A stretch of DNA of 64,000 nucleotides, taken from Lentisphaeria bacterium. Lineage in GTDB: Bacteria > Verrucomicrobiota > Lentisphaeria > Victivallales > Victivallaceae. The first letter of the stretch is position 1; each line of letters begins with the position of its first letter. The stretch covers positions 1 to 64,000 of the forward strand of contig JABLYX010000024.1 in NCBI GenBank assembly GCA_018265615.1, in the 5' to 3' direction. Shown in pieces: positions 34,894 to 41,897 of the stretch. The translations under genes were made by a program, and so were the position numbers. Below the pieces are notes generated by a model. It saw nothing but the letters and a program-made list of their open reading frames with translations. It was not told the origin of the DNA and ran no database searches.

Positions 34894-36378
34894 TCAAATG
34901 GTTATGCTTTCGATCCGCATCAGTTCGGCGCATTTGCGCAGGCCGCCGGCGCAGTCGCCGTGCACGGCGATGATATGGTGGGCGCAGCCGGTATCGATCA
35001 GCTTCGCCAGATAAGAGCGCACCTCCGGCTCCACCCGGATCACCGCGTGCAGCTCGTCGCACGGCAGCGCCGGGTAATCGACCGCCTCACCGGATGAAAT
35101 CAGCATCCGGTAGCTGTCGCCGCAGTTCAGGAAGTGTCCCAGCGTGACCCGTCCCGGTTTCATGATCAGCTCATAGTTGAGCCCGCTGCCCTTGAAGCCC
35201 CACTCCTCCGGCGAAGCGGTCAGCCTGACCGCCCGGTCGTCCTTCGCCAACGCCGGTACGCCGATGCCGTGACCGAGCAGGAAGAGCGCGTTGTTCGCCG
35301 TATCGAACTGCCCCCATTCCGCCTGGAACGGGATGTTGCCGGTCAGCTGATGCATCAGGTCCATCATCGTGAGGCCGCCGATATCGCCCTCGCAGGCCAC
35401 CATCACGCGGTCGTGCTCGAGCATCAGCGAAGCCCCCATGCGGGCCGGGGCGCCGGTCGCTTTTTCGATGTAGTGCTGGCCGAGGAAGCAGAGTGCGTCA
35501 AGGTGGTATTTCGCATACAATGCCTTCATCGCCAGGCCGACTTTGCAGGAGCGTTTCACATCGTCCCGGGTCACGTCTTTGCATTCGAACCGGGCGAGCA
35601 GCTTTTCCGCTTCGGCTTCCGCCTCGCTCTCCTGCACCTGCGCAAAGCATTCCAGCAGGTGCTCGGCCTGAATGGTCATGACCTCCGGACCCAGGAACCC
35701 CTTGATCTTGGTGCGGTCGAATTCGAGATCGTACATGCCGCGGAACACGTGGCCGATCAATCCGTAGGTCCTGGAGCGCAGCGACCTGACCGCCATATTC
35801 GCTTTGACCGGCACGGCGATTTCCGCATAGGCGGCCGGGTCGGAAATTTCACCGACCACCGTGTCATAGCCGAGCTTCATCTTGCGCAGGGAACCGCTGA
35901 GCTGGGTGATTGCGATCAGCGCGCTGTTGCGCATGGTCGCCATGTAGTTGTCGGCCGGGTTGAGCCGGCTGCCGGTCTGGGAGTTGAACAGGATCACCGC
36001 CGGATCGGTTCCCGTCCTGCCGAGCACGTGCAGCGTGATGAAATCCGGCAGGTAGGTCCCGGCCACAATCACGACCACCCGGACCCGCTTCCGGGCGAAC
36101 AGTTCGCCGGCCCGTTCCGCGGCGTCGAGCGTATCGACCATGCCGGAAGGGACCACTTCGGCGAACGGCATCGCCTGCCGGAGCCGTTCCGCCGCCTGCT
36201 CCAGGTCGCGGCGCACGATCCCCTCGAGCGCGGGATACATGCGCCAGTATTCGAAGTAACCGAGTTCCAGGAGCCCGACGGTGATGGTATCCGCTTCCCG
36301 GCGTTCGTTCAACACATCCCCGAACACGCCGGTTTCCTCGGCGTCGAACGAGGTGATTTTACTGTTTTCCATAATCAT
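34894..36378 (-). CDS. L-fucose/L-arabinose isomerase family protein
   Basis: A 494-residue cytoplasmic protein of the FucI/AraA fold. N-terminal Rossmann-like part: DTITVGLLELGYFEYWRMYP, then VVVIVAGTYLPDFITLHVLG. Candidate metal ligands lie in VMVACEGDIGGLTMMDLMHQ (Glu) and HHIIAVHGDCAGGLR (His). These enzymes interconvert aldose and ketose forms of deoxy- or pentose sugars; the actual sugar is unknown. The 5' end overlaps the polysaccharide deacetylase gene by 20 bp. It is the main intracellular sugar enzyme of the 12-gene operon. Confidence 0.82.
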   Translation of the reverse strand: MIMENSKITSFDAEETGVFGDVLNERREADTITVGLLELGYFEYWRMYPALEGIVRRDLEQAAERLRQAMPFAEVVPSGMVDTLDAAERAGELFARKRVRVVVIVAGTYLPDFITLHVLGRTGTDPAVILFNSQTGSRLNPADNYMATMRNSALIAITQLSGSLRKMKLGYDTVVGEISDPAAYAEIAVPVKANMAVRSLRSRTYGLIGHVFRGMYDLEFDRTKIKGFLGPEVMTIQAEHLLECFAQVQESEAEAEAEKLLARFECKDVTRDDVKRSCKVGLAMKALYAKYHLDALCFLGQHYIEKATGAPARMGASLMLEHDRVMVACEGDIGGLTMMDLMHQLTGNIPFQAEWGQFDTANNALFLLGHGIGVPALAKDDRAVRLTASPEEWGFKGSGLNYELIMKPGRVTLGHFLNCGDSYRMLISSGEAVDYPALPCDELHAVIRVEPEVRSYLAKLIDTGCAHHIIAVHGDCAGGLRKCAELMRIESITI

Positions 36379-37255
36379 CGCAATCCACCATTTCCTTCAA
36401 GGTTGAATATTTTAAAGTAAAGCCGCTGCCAGCCGCCTCGTCCGCGGCCCACGGCAGGAACTCCCGCCAGAACCGGATGCCTTCGCCCTCCCAGACCGGG
36501 TCGATGTGGCACAGCGACACGAACGGAAGGCCGTTTCGCAGGCACGCCCGGAAGTCGTGCCGCGCCAGTTCAAGGGTGGACGCGAATTTTTCGCGCGTCA
36601 GGAACCAGGTGTAATCGGTGGTCAGCGGGAATTCCGGAATCGCGCAAAGCGAACAAAGCTCCTGCCGGCGCTGCCGGTCGATCGTGCGCGGCGGCACTTC
36701 CAGCCGGCCCGAAATATAATCCCATCCGGTTTCCTGCAGGTAAGTCGAACTGTCGAACCGGTACTGCTCCGCCGCCAGCGCCTCGAACATGCCGGGGCTC
36801 TGCTGCAGCGCCGGGGCGCGGAAACCGTCGACCGCGAAGCCGAGCGCCTGTTCGAGAATCTCCCGCCCCTGCCGCAGCCGCGGACGCAGGTTTTCACAAC
36901 GTTGTTCGCGGGCGAGCTTTTCGCGGTTCTCCCGGGCGTAACGCTTGTTGGCCGCTTCGTGCGGCAGGTCGAGCACCATCGCCGGCGGTATCCCGAATTC
37001 AAACCGGTTGTGGCGGAGTCCGTGCTGGGCGACGTCGTGGCCGCTCCGGTGCGCTTCCTTCAGGATCGCGGCATAGCCGCCGGGCAGCTCGTCGAACCGC
37101 CTGCCGCTCTCCTCGTCGAGCGGAACGGTGAACAGGGTAACGCGCAGCCCCCACTCGTTCAGGAGCTCCAGCAGCCGCTGCAGCTTATCCGGCCGCGACC
37201 AGCCCGCCAGCGCGACGTCGTCGATGGAAAACGCGAGATGCATGACCGGAGCCAT
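36359..37255 (-). CDS. Polysaccharide deacetylase-like protein
   Basis: A 298-residue protein with the polysaccharide deacetylase (NodB-like) barrel. LAFSIDDVALAGWSRPDKL carries the metal Asp pair (SIDD), and SGHDVAQHGLRHNRFEFG the His motif (H-x3-H). FRAPALQQSPGM is the third family block. No signal peptide. I chose the ATG at 37255, whose first base overlaps the PIG-L stop (TGATG); a GTG lies one codon upstream. It would deacetylate an N-acetylated or O-acetylated sugar. Confidence 0.82.
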   Translation of the reverse strand: MAPVMHLAFSIDDVALAGWSRPDKLQRLLELLNEWGLRVTLFTVPLDEESGRRFDELPGGYAAILKEAHRSGHDVAQHGLRHNRFEFGIPPAMVLDLPHEAANKRYARENREKLAREQRCENLRPRLRQGREILEQALGFAVDGFRAPALQQSPGMFEALAAEQYRFDSSTYLQETGWDYISGRLEVPPRTIDRQRRQELCSLCAIPEFPLTTDYTWFLTREKFASTLELARHDFRACLRNGLPFVSLCHIDPVWEGEGIRFWREFLPWAADEAAGSGFTLKYSTLKEMVDCDDYGKQ

Positions 37256-37947
37256 CACAGCAGCTCCTTTACATCCCTCACGACTTCAGGCAGATAAAAG
37301 CACTGGCGGAAGGCTTCGGCGCGGCTCGCGCCGATTTTCGCGCCGCGCCACGCCGCGCGGCTCTCCAGCTGCCGCGCGAGGCTGCCGAGATGCTCCTGCG
37401 CGGATTCGAACTGCGCCCACGCCCGGAGCTTGCATTCGAAGGTGCGCGACACGTCGATATAATGGGTAGGCTCCGCCAGCTCCTGCAGGACCTCAAAGTG
37501 GAAGTAGCGCCGGGCCTGGTGCGGCGCGCCGAGATCGGCGCTGCATGCCCAGCCGCTCTGATAGTAGGCGTCACGGCTGACGCTGGCCATCTCGTGATGT
37601 TGGAAATATTCGGCCCAGCCGTGGCCGAAGATCAGCTCCGGCTTGTATCTGCGGATCGCCGCGATGCACTGCCGGTAGCTTTCGCGGTTCTGGGCGACCG
37701 CGAAATCCGGCACGTCGCAGCATTCGAAATTCCGTACCCCGAGAATTTCATAGGCCCGTGCGGCATCGCGCTTGAAGCGTTCCACCGCTTTTTCCCGGCC
37801 GCCGGGTTCGGTAAACGCTTCGTCGCCGTTGCCGAAGCAGACGACGCTGACTTCACAGCCGGCTTCGGCGAACGCCCGGATCGTGCCGCCGGCCGCGATG
37901 ACCGCGTCGTCGAGATGGGCTCCGAGAAACAAGATACCTGCAGACAT
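37255..37947 (-). CDS. PIG-L family deacetylase (LmbE-like)
   Basis: A 230-residue zinc-dependent deacetylase. GILFLGAHLDDAVIAAGGTI is the family AHPDDE-type zinc motif with L in place of P, and the later EYFQHHEMASVSRDA carries the second His. Members deacetylate GlcNAc-type sugars or similar small glycosides. GGAGGTG lies just before the ATG at 37947. It is the first gene of the 12-gene operon, 92 bp downstream of the PocR-AraC gene. Confidence 0.88.
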   Translation of the reverse strand: MSAGILFLGAHLDDAVIAAGGTIRAFAEAGCEVSVVCFGNGDEAFTEPGGREKAVERFKRDAARAYEILGVRNFECCDVPDFAVAQNRESYRQCIAAIRRYKPELIFGHGWAEYFQHHEMASVSRDAYYQSGWACSADLGAPHQARRYFHFEVLQELAEPTHYIDVSRTFECKLRAWAQFESAQEHLGSLARQLESRAAWRGAKIGASRAEAFRQCFYLPEVVRDVKELL

Positions 37948-37991
37948 CACACACCTCCAGATTTGTGCGGCAATTGTTTTTGTCTACAGAT

Positions 37992-38020
37992 ATTATAGCG
38001 GAAGGACGGCGGAAAACTTC
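37992..38020 (-). promoter_or_regulatory. Probable promoter of the 12-gene operon
   Basis: Minus-strand -10 TATAAT (37992-37997) with a 17-bp spacer to GAAGTT (38015-38020), a poor -35. This fits a promoter that needs an activator, and the PocR-AraC gene ends just upstream. Confidence 0.6.
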
Positions 38021-38039
38021 TCCGATTCAGCGAAAAAGT

Positions 38040-38897
38040 TTACTTTTTCTGCTTTTTTCTATAATTACGCGGAGTTTCTCCCATCAATTTCAGGAAAATC
38101 CGGTTAAAGTGGGTCAGGCTCTGGAAGCCCGCTTCAAACGCGATGGAAGTGATGGAGTCGGAGCTGCTGCGCAGCCGTTCGGCGGCGCGGCCGATCCGGG
38201 CCCGGTTCAGGTATTGGATCGGAGAAATGCCGGTTTCGGCTTTGAACAGATGGCAGAAATGGCTTTCGCTGAGCGATACGCGGCGGGCGATTTCGGCCAC
38301 GGTCAGGCAGGAACCGCAATTCTGCTCCATATAAAGGCGTGCGGCCTGAATCGGTTTCTTTTCGTTGACCGTTTCGAGGAAGTCTAGCCTGCTTTCCGTT
38401 TCGATCACATAGGTTCCGATCAGCTGGAGCATCTCCATCAGGGCGTCGAGCTGGGTTTCCGTGCAGACTTTGCAGCCGAAGAAATCCTGCCGGAGCTGAG
38501 CCTCCGGCAGCTTCAGATAGGGATGCCCGGCGAGGAATTCCTGAAAATTCCGTTCCGACGGAGGCTCTGTGCGGACCTGCCCGGAGGTCAGCGAGCCGAG
38601 ATAGTAATCCCCGACGAAGAGCGGCACGACCATGTCGACCATCCCGGCGTGGCAATGATAACGGCGCGCCTTGCGGTCTTTGCGGCAGAGCTCGAGAACT
38701 CCGGCGGTGCAGCCGTCGCACTGGGCGCGCCCGGCCGGATCATTCAGGATGCTGCGGCACAACGGGTTGCACTCCTGGGGAGAACAGACGGAAAAGGTCA
38801 CGTTGTCCCGGTCGATGAAGTCGGTGACAATCTCCATCAGCTGAAACAGCGCGAGGTGGTAGCGGTTCAGAATTTTACTTTTTCCGGGATGAATCAT
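38040..38897 (-). CDS. AraC family regulator with PocR sensor domain
   Basis: A 285-residue regulator. Residues 1-165 form a PocR-type ligand-sensing domain with its conserved Cys/His residues (ECNPLCRSILNDPAGRAQCD, then YHCHAGMVDMVVPLFVGDYY). The C-terminal AraC domain has SCLTVAEIARRVSLSESHFC and ITSIAFEAGFQSLTHFNRIF. PocR domains bind small diol- or sugar-type ligands. It lies just upstream of and in the same direction as the 12-gene operon, whose promoter has a poor -35, so it probably activates it. It is divergent from a LacI gene. Confidence 0.92.
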   Translation of the reverse strand: MIHPGKSKILNRYHLALFQLMEIVTDFIDRDNVTFSVCSPQECNPLCRSILNDPAGRAQCDGCTAGVLELCRKDRKARRYHCHAGMVDMVVPLFVGDYYLGSLTSGQVRTEPPSERNFQEFLAGHPYLKLPEAQLRQDFFGCKVCTETQLDALMEMLQLIGTYVIETESRLDFLETVNEKKPIQAARLYMEQNCGSCLTVAEIARRVSLSESHFCHLFKAETGISPIQYLNRARIGRAAERLRSSSDSITSIAFEAGFQSLTHFNRIFLKLMGETPRNYRKKQKK

Positions 38898-39035
38898 AAT
38901 TGCGTTTTCTTCTGCATGTGATTTAACATTGCAGATGTTTATCGATTTTTCAAATCAGGATCGCCGGAATGTTCCGGTTTCTGCGTCCCCCGGTTTCCGG
39001 CAAATCGCTGCGGTAAACCTGCGGCGGGCCGGTTT

Positions 39036-39078
39036 TTCACGAAGCGTGAATTGAAAACAGGGCAATTCATGTTATGTT
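39036..39078 (+). promoter_or_regulatory. LacI gene promoter with two inverted repeats
   Basis: -35 TTGAAA (39051-39056), 16-bp spacer, -10 TATGTT (39073-39078). TTCACG-AAG-CGTGAA (39036-39050) is a LacI-like palindrome next to the -35, and GAATTG / CAATTC (39048-39068) a second inverted repeat. The transcript would start at or next to the ATG at 39085. Confidence 0.55.
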
Positions 39079-39084
39079 AGCTGC

Positions 39085-40059
39085 ATGAAAAAGATCAATA
39101 TCCGTGACATTGCAAAAGAGACCGGACTCTCGATCGCCAGCGTTTCGCGGGCGCTGAACAATCTGCCGGGGGTTTCCGCCCGGACGCGGCAGCGCGTCAT
39201 CGAGACCGGCCGGGAACTGGGGTTCAATATCCGGGCGGGGCGGCAGAAGACGGTCGCCGTGATCCTGCCCGGCGTCCGGAATTCCAGGCTGGGGGACTAC
39301 TCCATTCAGATGCTCAACGCCCTGCGGGAGGCGGTTCTGAAGCGGGGGGACCGGGCGATTTTCCTCTCCCGCGAGGATTTGTCCCTGCTGAATGAAACCA
39401 TGGTTTCCGGGGTGATTTCATTCGATTTCCAGAACGAGATCTCCAAGGCGTTTCCGCTGATGAAAAACATTCCGCTGGTCATCTGCAACGACGCGAGCCG
39501 CCATTTCGAGAACGTGTTCGGGGTCTATTCCAACGACGGGCAGGGGATGGAGCTGGCATTGCGCCATCTGCACGGCGAGCTGAACCATACGAGGATCGGG
39601 TTCCTCTATCACCAGGCGTCGGCGGGCAACATCTGCTCCGACCGGCGCGTCAAGGGGCTGGAGGAGGCCGCCGCCCGGTATGGCATCGGCTCCACCTGCT
39701 TCTGCCGGGGGTGGTCGCAGGGAATGCCGCTCCACGAGGCGCTGGGCCACCTGCTGCAGAAGAAGATCACCGCGCTGCTGGTTTCGGGGGAGGGGCTCGA
39801 AAACATGGCTCTTCATGCGCTTCACCTTTACGGGAAACGGGTTCCGGAGGATCTCTCCATCCTCTCCTGGGAGAGTGTGCATTCCATCAGCCACATCCCC
39901 CGGCACACGACCCTGGAACAGGATTTCCGCCGGCTGGCCGACGCCTCGCTGGAGCTTCTGGATAAAAGCATCCGAGGGGATCAGGACATCCGCGATATCC
40001 TGATCGATTATAAGCTCAATATCCGCGAATCCACGGCGCGGTGCGGGTCGATTGCCTGA
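39085..40059 (+). CDS. LacI family transcriptional regulator
   Basis: A 324-residue repressor. The helix-turn-helix is at residues 4-23 (NIRDIAKETGLSIASVSRAL) with the LacI hinge after it (TRQRVIETGRELGFN), then the sugar-binding domain (GVRNSRLGDYSIQMLNALRE onward). The start is fixed by the domain, but there is no ribosome binding site and the -10 lies 6 bases upstream, so the mRNA may be leaderless. It is divergent from the PocR-AraC gene and convergent with the acetyltransferase gene; target unknown. Confidence 0.92.
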   Translation: MKKINIRDIAKETGLSIASVSRALNNLPGVSARTRQRVIETGRELGFNIRAGRQKTVAVILPGVRNSRLGDYSIQMLNALREAVLKRGDRAIFLSREDLSLLNETMVSGVISFDFQNEISKAFPLMKNIPLVICNDASRHFENVFGVYSNDGQGMELALRHLHGELNHTRIGFLYHQASAGNICSDRRVKGLEEAAARYGIGSTCFCRGWSQGMPLHEALGHLLQKKITALLVSGEGLENMALHALHLYGKRVPEDLSILSWESVHSISHIPRHTTLEQDFRRLADASLELLDKSIRGDQDIRDILIDYKLNIRESTARCGSIA

Positions 40060-40066
40060 TTTCTTC

Positions 40067-40621
40067 TTACGGCAGGGAGCGGATCACCCGGCAGGGATTG
40101 CCGACCGCCAGGCTGTTCGGCGGGATATCTCTGGTGACGACGCTGCCGGCCCCGATCACGCAGTTCGCCCCGATCGTCACCCCCGGCAGCACGATTGCGC
40201 CGGCGCAGATCCAGACGTTGTCGCCGATCGTCACCGGATGCGTGTACTCCAGCCCGGCCAGCCGCTGCTCCACATCCATGGCGTGTTCCTCGGTTATGAT
40301 GCAGACGTTCGGGGCGATGAAGACATTGTTGCCGATGGTGATTTTCCCGCTGTCCATGAGCTTGCAGTTGACATTCAGGAAAAAGTTGTCGCCGACCGTG
40401 ACATTGTAGCCGTAGGTGCAGAAAAGCGGCTGCTCGACCGTGCACTGTTCGCCGGCCTTTCCGAAGAGATTGCGGATCGCCGCCCGGCGCGCTTCGCGGT
40501 CGAGCGGGTGCATCCGGTTGTACTCGTACAGCTTTTTCACGGTAAGGTCGCGGTCCGCGGCCAGCTCCGGGTCATTGGGCTGATACAGCAGGCCGGCATG
40601 CGATTTTTCTTTTTCCGTCAT
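40067..40621 (-). CDS. Sugar O-acetyltransferase (Maa/LacA/NodL type)
   Basis: A 184-residue left-handed beta-helix acetyltransferase. The N-terminal maltose acetyltransferase segment is AGLLYQPNDPELAADRDL. Hexapeptide repeats follow (ITIGNNVFIAPNVCIITEEH, then VTIGDNVWICAGAIVLPGVT), ending NSLAVGNPCRVIRSLP. It would transfer acetyl from acetyl-CoA to maltose, glucose or a galactoside in the cytoplasm. Length is normal. It has its own promoter and faces the LacI gene. Confidence 0.92.
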   Translation of the reverse strand: MTEKEKSHAGLLYQPNDPELAADRDLTVKKLYEYNRMHPLDREARRAAIRNLFGKAGEQCTVEQPLFCTYGYNVTVGDNFFLNVNCKLMDSGKITIGNNVFIAPNVCIITEEHAMDVEQRLAGLEYTHPVTIGDNVWICAGAIVLPGVTIGANCVIGAGSVVTRDIPPNSLAVGNPCRVIRSLP

Positions 40622-40658
40622 ATTGTTTGCCTTTCAGTGCTTGGCGTCTGGATGAACG

Positions 40659-40687
40659 AATATAGCACCCGCGGCGGCGCTCCGCAA
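40659..40687 (-). promoter_or_regulatory. Acetyltransferase gene promoter
   Basis: Minus-strand -35 TTGCGG (40682-40687), 17-bp spacer, -10 TATATT (40659-40664). Confidence 0.6.
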
Positions 40688-40773
40688 GCGCGGTCCGGTG
40701 CAAAAACGAGAAATATCCGGCCGTCATGGAGTTGCATCGTGTGACGCGCAGCCGGTACGCCGCTTTATGATGG

Positions 40774-40809
40774 AAAAAAAACGGCCGTCCTCCGCAAGGG
40801 GGACGGCCG
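40774..40809 (-). terminator. Rho-independent terminator
   Basis: A 9-bp perfect stem (CGGCCGTCC / GGACGGCCG, 40782-40790 and 40801-40809) with eight T in the minus-strand direction (40774-40781). It ends the two-repeat secreted protein gene. Confidence 0.92.
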
Positions 40810-40830
40810 GCTGTCTGATTGCCGCGGCGG

Positions 40831-41706
40831 TTATTTGTACTGAATGACTGCCGCGTTGGGAACGCCGTAGGCGTTGCCCTGTTTGCCGTTATGGGCCGGA
40901 ATCTCAACGGTTCCCGCCGGGAACTCCTTCGAATAGATCGAATCCGTCTGCTTGTTGGGGCCGACGGTCCAGGTGACTTTGCCCTCTTCCCTGGTCCAGC
41001 CCTCCGGGATGGCGGGGGTGCCGCGGTCCTGAATCAGGAGATAGAGCTTCGCCGGCTTTTTCAGCGTGAAGGAGTAGCTGGCGCCGGGCTTGTCCGAGGC
41101 GCCGCGCGGAGCGGAAATCAGCGGCAGGTCCTTCAGGAAAGCCGGAAATTCGACGAAAGCGAAGCCGCTCCGGACGACCCGCATCCGGCTCTTGGGCAGC
41201 AGGCGGCTCTCCGTCGCCGGGGAGGAAACCGTCTCCTTGTCCCTGTCGGTGATCACGAGGGCGCTGGGAATCCCGAAGTTGTTCTGCTGTTTGCCGTCAT
41301 GGGCCGGGACTTCCACCTTGCCCGGCGCGTCGAACTCCTTCAGGTAGACGGTATCGGTGTAATTGTCCCCCCAGCAGACGGTGGCGGGAACCTTGGTCCA
41401 CCCCTCCGGAATGGCGGGCTTGCCGCGGTCCTGAACAAGCAGATAGACCTTGGCCGGGCGGTCGATCGAAACCGAATAAGCGGCTCCCGCCTGGTTGGCC
41501 GCGCCGCGGGGGGCGGAGACAAGCGTCTCGCCCGCCAGGCCGGCCGGCAGGGCGGTCACGGGGAAGCTCGCGTTGGCGACGCGGTTTTTCCCGTACAGTT
41601 TGAATTCGCTCGTCTTTGCGCCGCCGGTCAGATCCGAAACCTGAACATCCGCGGCTCCTGCGGCCAGTGCGGCCGCGACAATTCCGAGAATCCCGATCAT
41701 TTTCAT
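40831..41706 (-). CDS. Secreted protein with two tandem repeats
   Basis: A 291-residue exported protein (signal peptide, IGILGIVAAALAAGAADV). After it come two related halves of about 120 residues. Shared text includes AGETLVSAPRGAANQAGAAY against DLPLISAPRGASDKPGASY, VYLLVQDRGKPAIPEGWT against LYLLIQDRGTPAIPEGWT, and VEVPAHDGKQ against VEIPAHNGKQ. It looks like a duplicated beta-sandwich, perhaps carbohydrate-binding; I do not recognise the family. GGAGGTG supports the start at 41706. It stands alone between a promoter with a structured leader and a terminator, so it is probably well expressed. Confidence 0.75.
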   Translation of the reverse strand: MKMIGILGIVAAALAAGAADVQVSDLTGGAKTSEFKLYGKNRVANASFPVTALPAGLAGETLVSAPRGAANQAGAAYSVSIDRPAKVYLLVQDRGKPAIPEGWTKVPATVCWGDNYTDTVYLKEFDAPGKVEVPAHDGKQQNNFGIPSALVITDRDKETVSSPATESRLLPKSRMRVVRSGFAFVEFPAFLKDLPLISAPRGASDKPGASYSFTLKKPAKLYLLIQDRGTPAIPEGWTREEGKVTWTVGPNKQTDSIYSKEFPAGTVEIPAHNGKQGNAYGVPNAAVIQYK

Positions 41707-41735
41707 AGATACACCTCCATTGTATGATTGGCGGG

Positions 41736-41831
41736 TGCGGACTTCAGAGTCCGCGTCACTCCTCCGGGGCCTGCCGTATTTTCCGCAGGCCGGCAATAAC
41801 GGTATTATACAGCAGCTTCCCCCTTTTTGCA
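41736..41831 (-). promoter_or_regulatory. Promoter and hairpin-rich leader of the two-repeat protein gene
   Basis: Minus-strand -35 TTGCAA (41826-41831), 18-bp spacer, -10 TATTAT-shifted TATAAT (41802-41807). The leader to the ATG is about 90 bases and can form two 7-bp hairpins, GGCCTGC / GCAGGCC (41766-41789) and GCGGACT / AGTCCGC (41737-41754), before the ribosome binding site. Confidence 0.6.
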
Positions 41832-41897
41832 AGCGCCATTGCATCATGGGATGTCCGGATTGCGGTTTTTCTGCGGCGGCGCTCCCCCCGGAAACGG

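Noticed and set aside
21388..37947. Idea that this is a Bacteroidetes-type PUL
   Set aside because: No SusC-like or SusD-like gene is present in the window; the architecture fits MFS uptake and pseudopilins instead.
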